DNA from: Astropecten irregularis | Lineage: Eukaryota > Echinodermata > Asteroidea > Paxillosida > Astropectinidae | NCBI GenBank assembly: GCA_963971285.1 | Contig: OZ020262.1 | Location: 11,166,745 to 11,230,744 of the forward strand | Length of the DNA stretch: 64,000 nt | Direction of reading: 5' to 3' | Part shown: positions 1 through 10,500 of the stretch, piece by piece | Layout of the letters: every line of letters begins with the position of its first letter | How positions within the stretch are numbered: the first letter of the stretch is position 1 | Position numbers and translations under genes: made by a program | The notes under the pieces: generated by a model | What the model was told of the DNA's origin: nothing | What the model saw: only the letters and a program-made list of their open reading frames with translations | Databases searched by the model: none

Positions 1-241
1 TAATTACAGTTATGCTAGAAATTCTTCGCTAACTGAAAGTCTTCCTTACGGATTCCATGAAATCGATTTCACGTGAAGCAGTGCCCGTAAGCACAAAAAT
101 TGACCGTAACTGTTTCCATGAAATTGGGCCCTGAATGCCTTTCTGTTTGGTGTTCTGGTCTTTGGACAATAACGGGTCTATAATTATCCCTAGGGTTTAA
201 AGAGAATGACCCTCTCTAGTTGGGTCTGTTTGTTAGTCTCT
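1..241. other. 3' flank of UPF3, no gene seen
   Basis: This stretch lies just downstream of the UPF3 stop codon (minus strand), so it is probably 3' UTR or intergenic DNA. I see no conserved reading frame, RNA gene or clear repeat in it. Confidence 0.5.
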
Positions 242-3200
242 CTACTTATCGTCCCCCTTATTCATTGGTTTCTGACCATCTTTGTCTGTAGGTCTTTCCC
301 CTCTGGGTTTCTCACGGGGTTTGTCAGTCCTCCTGTCACCTCCCCTAGGCTTGTCAGAGCCTCTGTCTCTCTGTCTGTCATTATTTGCTCGATCGTCTTC
401 TCTTGGAGTGCTTCCTCTTCTGTCGCCTCCTTTATCTCTTGGCTTGTCCTGTGAGCGATCTCCGTCCCTCGAGGTGTAAGGGACTTTGTCGCCGCGGGGT
501 TTGTTGCTGGGGCCGCCTCGGGTTGACTCGCCGCTCCTCGGTTTGGTATTTCCATCTCTTGGCTGATTGGTGCCTTTATCTCGGGGTCGATCGCTATCTC
601 TGGGTTTGTCTTCCCGTCGAGGTCGATCATCCCTGCCTCCATCCCTCCGCGGGGGTCTCTGGTCGCCTCCTCGTGGGCCCCGTCCTCCGTCTCTTCTGTC
701 CCTCCTGTCATCTCGTTGCGGATCTTGACGCCGTTGGTCACTGCTCACTTGACCCCTGCCTCCTCTTCCTTCTGAGGCTCTGTCCTCCCTCGTGGTGTCC
801 TTACTGTCCCTCCCCCAGTCGCTCCTGTCCTCGGTGGACTCCGTTTTGTTTTGTTGAGAAGCCGATTTAGCATTGCCGTCCCTGGGGCTGGACCTTGCGC
901 TGCTCGACTTCTCCCCACCGTCCGACCCCTTTGAACCTGATGCCCTGTGACCTGGTTGATAAAGAGCCATGGTTGGGCGATCCTGTACCAAAAAAAGATC
1001 GAGAATGAAAAAAGGATTTAAACCCTCAAAAATCCACATGATAGAGAGATAATCAAACACAATTCTGGAACTGACTTTACAAGATAGCAGTTTTTGACTA
1101 CCTTATTGCGAAGACGATCGGATCCTTCCTTTCCTCTAGACGATCTTCCGGACTTCTCGCTAGTTCCCTCAGAAGAGTCAGTTCCGAGATCGGAGCTCCG
1201 CCTTCTGTGTGCTCGCGCCGTCTCACTTGAAGAAGCCTCCTTCTCGTCTTTCTTCCCCGATGCCTCTCTGCCCTGCTCTGTTGGTTTAGGACGACTGTCT
1301 CGGTCGGGTCTCTTCTCGCTGGAGCGGGACGGCTCTTCCTTCTTGCCTCTTTCACTGTCTCTTCCTCCCTGTCTATGTGACCTCTCATTGTACGAATCTC
1401 TCCGGGAGCTTTCACGTCTCTCATCCCTCTGAGGCTGGCTCTTTGATGGCTGTCCCTTCGATGGTTGAGATGTGTCTGTATCTGATTAAAACAGAAACAG
1501 ACGACAGTATCTAATATTAGGATCAAGAACGTTTTATATCACAGCACATGCTTAGAATTATTTGAAATCTATCTCGAAAGACACTTTTGTTCAAGAGTGT
1601 TTCTGGTCTCTCAAATGTGACGAAGTCTAGAAGGAGAAGCTACCTTTGCTAGAGCGATTTTCCGTGGATGTTCTTGTGTCTCCGTCGCGTCCTCTCTCCC
1701 TCTCTCCCCCACGGTGTCTGTCTCGGTCTCTGTCACGGGGTCTGTCTGCCCCTCCACCGCCTCCACGCCTGTCCCTGTCCTTGTTACGATCCCGCTCTCC
1801 TCTCCTCCCCTGATCCTTGTCACGGTCGCTTCGATCGTGATCCTGATTTCGATCTTTCAGTCGGCCCTTGTCCCTTTCGTCTCTGTCCAGTGGACCAGAT
1901 GACCGATGGTGGTCTCTGTCCGATCGGGACTGTTGGTGAGAGTCTTTCTCCTTCCTACAAATCAAGAAGAGCAAGAAACGGTGATTAATCATTCCGCAAA
2001 TCTCGTTGCAAGTTTAACAGAAACAGCCTCGCCTCCTATACACCGATTCGACGGCGCAACATACCATACTGCAGTGTCCCCGCCCGCATTTGCTTTATGA
2101 GAACAAAAGAGTTTACGCTCTACCGCACTCTATACTGCAGAGTGTACATCCCCTCTTCGAATAACATACACCACAGGGATAGTCAAATCAAGTTTTCAGT
2201 AAATCGAGGCATCAACACCACTAGAGGGCGCTATGTGAATCGAGTGCATACCTGTCGTCTGGTCTAGTCTGGTCCCTTTTCCCGGTCTTCTCTTTATCTC
2301 TGTTCTTCTCATCCGCGGCGGAGTCGCCTCTATTGGTGTTCTTCTCCCCATCTGGTTTCTTAAGCAGCTGTAAACAAGAAGCAAATGTGAATCGTGACAA
2401 ACTGGTCATAAAGATACTGACGCATTTGCATTTTTGTTCAGGGAGGAAAATTTGGCTGAGCTCTGGACCTGAGAGCCAAGTCTCTCAAATTTAGCTGGAT
2501 TCTCTTGATTTGAGCGGTGAACGAAAGACCCTTTCTGTCTAGCTGCTCAATTTTGTTATGATCAGCAAGTTTCATTTCTCTCTGACGTATAATGATGGAT
2601 ATTTCTAGATTTTGTCAGATGAAGGAAGGTAATGGTAACATTTTGGACTGGGGTAGGATTGAAAATGAAAAATTCCAACTAAATTTTCCCGATTATTGAT
2701 TCTACTTTTTGTACCTTGACTTTCTGAGTTTCATTTCTGTCCGACTCTCCCTTCTTATCCTTTCCTCTGTCCTTCTCTTTGGCATCTCGCTCTTTCAGTC
2801 GCGTCTTCTCCCGTTGGCGCCGCCTCTCATCCTCGCGCTTCTGCCGCCGTTCGTCGTCCCGCTTTTTCTGCTCGCGCTCCTTGCGTCGGCGCTCCTCGCG
2901 GGCTTCCTGACGGATCTTCTGCTCAAAGTTGAAAAAAGTTTGAATAAGTCAAAGCCTGGCTTGCCCTAGGCAATGTAGCTGAGTGCCTGATGAAAATTGG
3001 GTCTACAGGGTTCCTTAGGTGGATGTTAAAATCCAGCATCTTCTAACTTACTGTTGAGTCAGGTTGACTTAGCGGTTCTTTCCTCGCCTTTCACCTCTGC
3101 GGACCGGGTTCAATTCCGGCTCGGTCCACAAGTGGATTGGGTTTTCAGTCCCTATAGCTAATTCTGTGAATTTTACCCAGAATATTACTCTGGGGTTTTC

Positions 3201-6200
3201 CTCCCACCTCTAAAACTGTATCTTCTTCTCATCTTCTCAACTTCCAGTATAGTCCCTGGAGGACCTTTCGGAAGTAAATAGAACAAGGTATAAGTCCACA
3301 AGTCCTGAGAGCCAGCTAGACTAATAACCTTGCTTAGTTAATCACTTTTTAAACATGAATATGTGGGTTCGAATCCCACCTGAGCCAGCATGTGATTTTT
3401 TCACGTGCTCTCACAAGCACTGAGTATACAGTGCTCATCCACGTCGGTGAAGGGCAAGCCTAATTTGCACTTTTTAAACGCTATACTGGATTAAAGGGTG
3501 CTGTTTTGACCTAGTATCAGGGATCTTAACGAAAGGCAAGATATTTTCCAAGTTTGTCTTCTCTAGTCCTGAAAGGGGTAAATGAAGTATCTTCATACTT
3601 ACAATTCTTTCCAGCTTCTTGTTTTTGATGAAAGCCAGCAAAGGAGTCATATCTTTTGCTGAAACAAAACAGAAACAGAAAAGTGGAAACATTTTTAATC
3701 TCACCCATCTGAATAACTTGTCAACTTTTGGACCTAAGGTCCATCATACGTCTAACCAAACGGAAGAGCAACGGCTAGAGACCAACCGGCCTGGCAAGAT
3801 GCACATTTTACAAGACTCCTCGACCCACCTTCTTTCTCGGACAATTTGGCCTCCAGCTCTTCCAGGTATGTCTCGGCGCTGGGCAAGCGCTCCACCTCAG
3901 CCTGCAGGGACTCTGCAAACTTCTTGAAGTCTTCATCTGGTCAAAGAAACAAAACAAACCACATCAATACGAACACAAAACCACTCTGGTTTAAAGATGC
4001 AAGGAAGTATAACATGGTGCTCCACCAGTCTTGGCAACAGAAATTTTAGATATGATGTGACAAGACAGTGAAAAATTTTGCACTGAGGAAAAGAGTGCAC
4101 AGTCAAAACTGTGCATATGTTCGTTTTGGTAGGGTGGGTAAGCTTCGCTGCCCAAGTCGATTTCACAGTCCTACAATTGCTTGTAACTCCAGTTACAAAG
4201 GACAAACCATTGTGTCATACTTCAATGCATCATTAGTCCTACGATTGATGGCAAGTTACGATGAGTTTGGTGACATCGACCCCTGGAGGAGTAGCAATAT
4301 TCATTCAGGATACTCTCTGACAGGGCCTCCGTCCAGGACGGTGTACGAGATGTCTTACTTTCCAACTTCTTGGGTCTCACCTAGAAGCCTACCCCCACTT
4401 CCACAACCACTTTAGACCCTGTAACCACTCCATACTGGCTCATTAACCAGCTCATCCATGTTCCCTTTCCTTGATCCATAGCTTCTCAGTAATGGCCCTG
4501 GTCATCACTCACCATCCTCTATGGTGCCACAGCGAGCATCCAATTTCTTCCCTTGCCTCTTCGGGATTTTCTGGTAGGGAGCAAACTCCACCACAGCTGG
4601 ATAGTTCATGCCTTCGTGCCATAAAAGAAAAGCAATCAACGAATTCAGTAGGGCTGTGCATTCACGGGTAATTTTGGACCCGGGTACCCTTTGCCCAAAC
4701 GGGCGGGTACCCGGGTACCCGCGATATAATATAAAACATAAGAAATTAAGAACCCGGAAGTATATTGCGTAATGGCCGTTGGTGAGTACCGTATCGGGGC
4801 TCCGAGCCAGGCGTGCTAAAAAATTACCAGACCTTCCCCAAAACACCCCGACCTTTAGCGGATTTCGGCTTTTTTTTAGGGGTGCCGAATTTTAGTTTAC
4901 GTTATTTCTACCGACATGACAGGCCAAGCAAAAGTTAGCGTGATCTTTTTTCCGACATCGAACACCGACATCAAACACGATGTATGTATTGTCAGGGTTG
5001 TTATTTCGTTGCGTGTTCCCCGTAAAATATTCTGACCACCCCGTAAATCGCATTTTCCTGATCAGCTAAATCTTACTTGAATTTCAGTCGGTAATTTTGT
5101 CCAGTTGGCCAATTAGAAGAAACACACTTTTCACGTACATGTGCTAGATCTTAAGAAATAACATGAGAAAAATTACTAGGGCGACAAACGCATTATTAAG
5201 ACGTAATCACGATGCATTCTGCACATGGTCAGCATGGTAATCCCGAATGTTCCATGGCTGGTATCCGCCCCACACACGGCCACGCGTAATAGCCACGATG
5301 TCAAAACAACGTGCACCAGTCTCGACCACGTGTGGGCAGGAAGACTACATACTGTATACACCGTACGTACTGTGTGTGTGCACGGTGTAGGCTCGGTCGG
5401 TTCCGATGGTCTGCCGTACACGGTAGGATTTTTGGTCGGTACATGTAGGCCTACATCGCGGCCGGGGTGCGTCGCGTTGTCGGGTACCGTAGATCGCGGC
5501 CGGACTGCGTCGATAATTGTGGCTCGCTGCCGGCTTCGGTACAGATTTGCGGGAAATAATCTGCTTTTGACATTGCAAACAACTACCAATTTTGCAGGTC
5601 AGTGATGTATTATATGAAAAAGGGCTTGGTTGTTATTTTTTTACGGGTAATAGAATCGAAAAAATGGAGCCGGGTACTCGATGGTTTCGGTCGGGTTTCG
5701 AGTACCCGGGTAGAACGCACAGCCCTAGAATTCAGTTTCAAACATAACTCAATCACATGTCTCAAGCCTGGAAATAAACGGAGGCCACGGAGGCCATGGC
5801 CTTCAATACCCTGGTTCTTGGTCTTGGTGCCCCTTCAAATGTTTCCATAGACATTATGATTTTCCAATGGAAGTGCCCTTGCAATGGAAAATTGGCCTTG
5901 CCCTCACCAAACCTTATTTCTAACCCTGAAATTTCCATCAAAGGAAGCCATCCTCCAAGAGTTCTTGAATCTTCTGCATCAAGGTGATGAGGTGATTCAT
6001 TGATTACCTTTGGCATCCGCGAAGAGGTGCCCGTCCCACAGGTCACGGAATGGCAGGATGTCATCTTGGTTGACGAAGTTGATGTAGGCTCGACAGAAGG
6101 CATTGGATTCCAGGCTGCCAGATAAAGATGAATTTGACAATAAAGCTTGAAGGTTTGCATGGTAGAGACAGCAACAAGGAGAGGCTAATTGCGACGATCG

Positions 6201-7185
6201 TAACCCTTGATCTATCATCATGGTGACATGGTTAGGCTTTATGTCAACTACAGTGAGGCCCAAGCCTCTAACACAAATTTTGATGTATTCGTGAAATAAC
6301 CACAGGGGCCAGGGGCCAAATTTTGATGAACGGACTCTTGTCATCAATGTAAACTTAGGAGGTTTATGAAATGGAGGCTCCGGCTCAGGCTCCAGCTCTG
6401 TCATCCATATGCTGAAACATTTTTCATTGAAGCTGAAGCTCTGTTTTTTCCCTTTCAAACCAGACAATCTACTTCCGAACCTGTAATTTTAGAATGGAGC
6501 CTCAGCCTCCATTTCGTAAACCCCAATAGCATAGTGCTGTTGTGTTGTGTAGGCCTATACCTTCGATCAGCTTTGACGTAGCACATGTAGTTGTTATCTG
6601 GCAGAGGAGATATCTCCTCCAGGAAGCTGGCTTCAGTCAGGGTCGGAGGCAAGCACCGGATCACAACCTTTTGTTTTCAGATGACAGAAAAACACAATGG
6701 CAATTCAATTAGAAATACTTATTCTCACACAGTCACAGATCACCAGTTAGATGCATGACTCCCCTTAACAAAGATTTCCATTAGCGGGACAATAAAATTA
6801 ATATAAACCGTCCATGTTAACATTTGTTAACTTGTCCCAGTTTGACGTTTTTTTTAACAAGTTTAACCTGTGAAAACCAGGGTAGGCCTAACTAGGCCTA
6901 CTTACTAACAGGCTACAGGCCCTACCTATTTTTCATCAGATCATTCCCATAGGCTCTGTAGTGTTTTTAGGATCGCCACATTCCTTCTCAAAATATTAGC
7001 CCCGCCCACCAAAAAGTAGCCAAAAAACTACACAGTAGAAGCTAGAGTAGAAGTAGGCCTAGAAGTTGGTCCGGAAACTGGGCAACCCAATGATTTACCT
7101 TCGTACTTGGGGCTTCCTTCACTTTCCTCTTATCACTAGCATCATCCTTGCTCCTGTTCTTCTCACTCTTCACGTCTAAGGTCAT
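242..7185 (-). CDS. UPF3B: UPF3 regulator of nonsense transcripts, 11 coding exons, 772 aa
   Basis: UPF3 bridges UPF2 and the exon-junction complex in nonsense-mediated mRNA decay. Exons in transcript order are 7185-7099, 6667-6561, 6114-6008, 4611-4513, 3936-3829, 3658-3603, 2921-2715, 2367-2252, 1954-1644, 1481-1102 and 982-242; all junctions keep frame and have GT..AG. Residues 30-150 form the Smg4/UPF3 RNP-like domain, with VVIRCLPPTLT, AYINFVNQDDILPFRD and YPAVVEFAPYQK. They are followed by the family block TPLLAFIKNKK and a long charged, helical RE/KR-rich middle. Residues 527-539 (DRPTMALYQPGHR) match the exon-junction-complex binding motif. About 233 residues rich in RD, PRD and RGG follow, where vertebrate UPF3B stops soon after the motif. 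Vertebrates have UPF3A and UPF3B; I cannot tell whether this is a single ancestral copy. The start ATG is the first in exon 1. Confidence 0.95.
2070..2155. repeat. Fragment of a GTGTCCCCGCC foldback MITE
   Basis: The segment shares the blocks GTGTCCCCGCC, CTCTACCGCACTCTATA and TGCAGAGTGTAC with the complete foldback element at 63469-63653. It is a truncated copy in UPF3 intron 8 (between exons 8 and 9). Confidence 0.5.
2218..2232 (+). promoter_or_regulatory. CTCF-like motif
   Basis: CCACTAGAGGGCGCT matches the animal CTCF core consensus. It lies 20 bp beyond the 3' end of UPF3 exon 8, in the intron. The match is seen in the sequence; binding is inferred. Confidence 0.4.
3056..3440 (+). mobile_element. 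Two tRNA-derived SINE-like copies
   Basis: At 3070-3130 a tRNA-like head has a B-box-like GGGTTCAATTCC. It is followed by TATTACTCTGGGGTTTTCC and a CT-rich tail. A second head with GGGTTCGAATCCCACC lies at 3360-3390. Neither folds as a complete tRNA by eye, so both are taken as SINE heads within UPF3 intron 6. Confidence 0.5.
4154..4285. mobile_element. Foldback MITE, GTCGATTTCAC family
   Basis: Imperfect inverted ends (GTCGATTTCAC... and ...TGACATCGACCCC) surround inner arms related to CTACGATTGATGGCAAGTTACGA. Related copies are at 16274-16412 and 23744-23894. Confidence 0.55.
4641..5735. mobile_element. Non-autonomous hAT-like element with 8-bp target duplication
   Basis: The ends are inverted repeats starting TAGGGCTGTGC, at 4649 and (reverse complement) at 5727. 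The 8-bp direct repeat GAATTCAG flanks both sides (4641-4648 and 5728-5735). Subterminal regions carry repeated GGGTACCC/ACCCGGG blocks. No transposase frame is visible in the roughly 1.08 kb, so it is probably a deletion derivative mobilised in trans. An 8-bp duplication is typical of hAT transposons. It sits 30 bp upstream of the UPF3 exon 4 acceptor. Confidence 0.8.
6360..6525. mobile_element. Foldback element with GGAGCC-type hexamer ends
   Basis: The left arm is GAAATGGAGGCTCCGGCTC and the right arm ends GAGCCTCAGCCTCCATTTC. Internal sequence (TGAAGCTCTGTTTT, CAGACAATCTACTTCCGA) matches copies at 16595, 24229, 26443 and 56583. Confidence 0.6.
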
Positions 7186-7500
7186 TTTCTTCTTTTAAAC
7201 CCAAATAAAACCACTTTTGGGAGTTACATGCAAGCAACGAAAAATTGCGTTGGTTGGTTTGTTTTTATTCCTTTGACGTACAGCGCGCTGAATTGACTAG
7301 CGCCCTCTCGTGATTACGTGGACCAAGTTCTACAATAACTTCAAGTTTTCATGGGTGCACGTGTTTGTTGTTGACATTTTGTGGGAATTTGTTTTTTTTA
7401 ACTAGACTCTAATTACTTCAAAGCTAGCTGATGTAGCAGGAATCCATCATTTATAGCACCCAGCTTGTTGTATTCTTGTCAGTAATAAATTCACCATACC
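7186..7500. promoter_or_regulatory. Divergent promoter region between UPF3 and the PLP enzyme gene
   Basis: Only 315 bp separate the two start codons on opposite strands, so both 5' UTRs and promoters must lie here or overlap. A CTCF-like AGCGCCCTCTCGTGA is at 7299-7313. No clear TATA box is seen. Bidirectional use is inferred from geometry. Confidence 0.5.
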
Positions 7501-10500
7501 ATGACATCCCCTAGCCAGCTCCGGTGTGACCTCAATGACTATGATGCACCACAGTGGGCGGCCGAGTTGAACTTGCCCAAACATCGATTGAAGGTGACTG
7601 AAAATTGCAAGTGGTTTGAGGGTCCCCAGATTTTGCTCAAAATTTATGTGCATTGAATTCAATGGCCTTCAGTGTATTTACAAGCTGTAGTAATTGACCC
7701 TTATATTTTTTATAACTTCAAAATGTATCAAAATTTGTCGGAATGAACACACCAAGAAATTAATATTTGAGGCTTTATTTCATGGTGACAATTGGTTATG
7801 TGGATCGGTTTGCTTAAACACCATGCAAGAATCATCCGTACATTAGCACTACTATTTTGTGGTCTCCTGATGATGACTAGAGCATGCTAGTCAAAACATT
7901 GAGACCTTACGAGAAGTGCGCACGAAATAGAAGTGCGAAAGTACGAACGATTCTTACATGGTGTTTCCGCAAACCGATCCACATGATCATAATATGAACA
8001 CAGCAGTTCACTGCTCAGTGAAGTTCAACCGTGGAGGAAGAGCACTTGTACCTGACATATCATTCTTTCAAAAATGAAATGAGATGTCACATTTAGTTAA
8101 AGGTATAAATAATATTTAAACCAATGTCTATAATTAAAGTCTTGTCTTTCTTTCCAAACAAGCTTGTGCATCCGAACACCCCCATTCAGCGATGGTTCGT
8201 TCCTGGTGTCCCTGATGGCTTTGAGCTTTACATTAAACGAGATGACATGACGGGATCGCAACTATCCGGGAACAAGGTTGGTAACTTACTGCGTCGTGTT
8301 AAGGAAAGAGGTTGTCATACGTTTTTTTTGTTATGGATCATTAACTGCTAAATTGCAAACAGAGCAGTTAGTCTTAGGGCCTGTTTGTTTAAAGCACATT
8401 AGATCACAAATCCTGCTGATCCGGATCCCATTTTAGCGTACCCTGCATAGGACATATGGATCCGCAGATCTGGAATCCTTTGAGTTAAACAAACATAGCT
8501 CTTATTTGCAATTGTGTCAAGTGTTGGTATCATGAGAAATCATGTGAACAAAAAAATTGATGTTTTTTTTGGTTTTACGTTCAGATTCGGAAGCTGGAGT
8601 TTTTATTGGCTGATGCTGTTGCTAAGGGTTGCTCGACGATCATCACATGTGGTGGGATTCAGTCCAATCACAGCAGAGCCACCTGCATAGCGGCACGACA
8701 ACTCGGAATGCCGACACACTTGCTGCTGAAGAGCACAGAACAGGTGATTATAGCGGTCGTGACCAATCATTGGCATATTTGTCAACTCTCTCGATTGTCT
8801 TTTTTATCACCATCTTGATTATCATCATTGTTTGATAGCATTACTCTCACCAGCAATAGTTTCAACACTGTCATCTTCATCATCAACATCAATGGTTTGA
8901 TCAACTTTCCTTGACCCTAACCCTCTGCACCTACCACACTAGACAAGAGCTGCTTACCACACATTACCACAGTCTCCACTGGGAATCTGGATCATAAAGC
9001 ATGCATTACCACACAAACCACACTGTGGTGTATCGTACAGGATACCATATTTACCACAGGAAAAACAATGTGTGATAAACTGTGGTATGCAGTAGTCTAT
9101 ATGATAGATGCACTCGTCGTAAAGCGAGAGAGCATCTATCACATGCGTGCAGATTTCCTGATTAATTATGCAAGCCATCCCAGCACTGACCGCTCTAAGT
9201 TTTGACCAATCAGGGGGCATTTACTCAGCATCGTACTGTTTGGCGAGCACGTCTATCACGAAAATAGCTGCTGCCGCGCGGACGTACAAAATTGACCAAT
9301 CAACATCCTCTGTCACGATCCTGACGGAAATGTTCTCAAAACAGATCTGATTGGCTTATGTGCCGCGTTGCATAACATTTGCATGCATGCATGTATCAGA
9401 CGTTCGTACGTAGTGGCACGAAGTATAGAATGGGTTATACTCAGACTAGGTATGTAGGTGGGTTACGGTGAATATGACCCATCACCGTTGTCATCACACC
9501 AGCCAGCCCATTGATCATCATACCATCCATCTCCATTGTCCCACAGGATCCAGAGAAGGTTCCTTGCAAAGGGAACGTCTTGCTGGATCGCCTCGTCGGC
9601 ACAAACATTCATCTCGTCCCAAGCGACGCATCGTACGGGACTGACATCCAGCAAAGGGCAGATAAACTGGTGGAGAAACTTAAGTGAGTTTCATTGCATG
9701 CATATCATTTTATTCACTGGTCTTGGAGTGAACCAAGGACCTTAGGTTCTTTTCAAACCTCAGCTGAGGATCTGGTTTGGGCTCATCTTCATCATCCAAA
9801 AGCTTAAAAGATCTCTCCATTGGCTCCTTGGGCCAATTTCATGCGCTGCTTAGCACAAAAGCATGACTTTGCTAAGCATGACATTTCTGTCCAGCTTAAT
9901 AAAAACAGGGTTATGAACAAAATTTCCATGATTCATTATTTTCTTCCCTCATTTTTCTTTTGGCAACAGAGAGGAAAAAGGTGAAAAAGCTTATTTCATT
10001 CCCTGCGGCGGTTCAAACTCCATCGGAGTCTATGGCTACGTAGAGGCTTTTCGGGAACTTCTTGAACAGGTAATTTGAAGAACAAATCTTCCAAAAGTCT
10101 GAAAATTGGGAAGCTCAGATATCATTGATGGGAAATTCTTGTCTCGTTTTTCCATTATAGGAAGCGCCCAAGAAATTCAGTGATTTGGTCGTCGGTGTAG
10201 GCAGTGGAGGAACCATCGCTGGACTGGGCCTGTCCAATTATTTAACAAAGTCCCAAATGAGGTGAAGGATTTGTTTTCTAACATCTTTGCCATTTGATTG
10301 AACTACAAATTATCTTATTTATTTAGTGTAGTCCTTGAGCCAAGCAGTTGCCTCCTGGTTTGCTGCATGGAGGGCATCTAATCCTCCTTCTAGTCTTTGG
10401 AGAGGGCAGGCATCTATGATGTGATCCATTGTCTGCTCCTCTCCACAAGCACATAGTGGGCTAGGGCTCCTGCCCCATTTGTGAAGGCTGGCCAAGCAGT

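Noticed and set aside
262..741. Open frame overlapping the UPF3 last exon on the same strand
   Set aside because: It is a shadow of the low-complexity RD/PRD-coding repeat; the DRPTMALYQPG frame is the conserved one and splices in frame.
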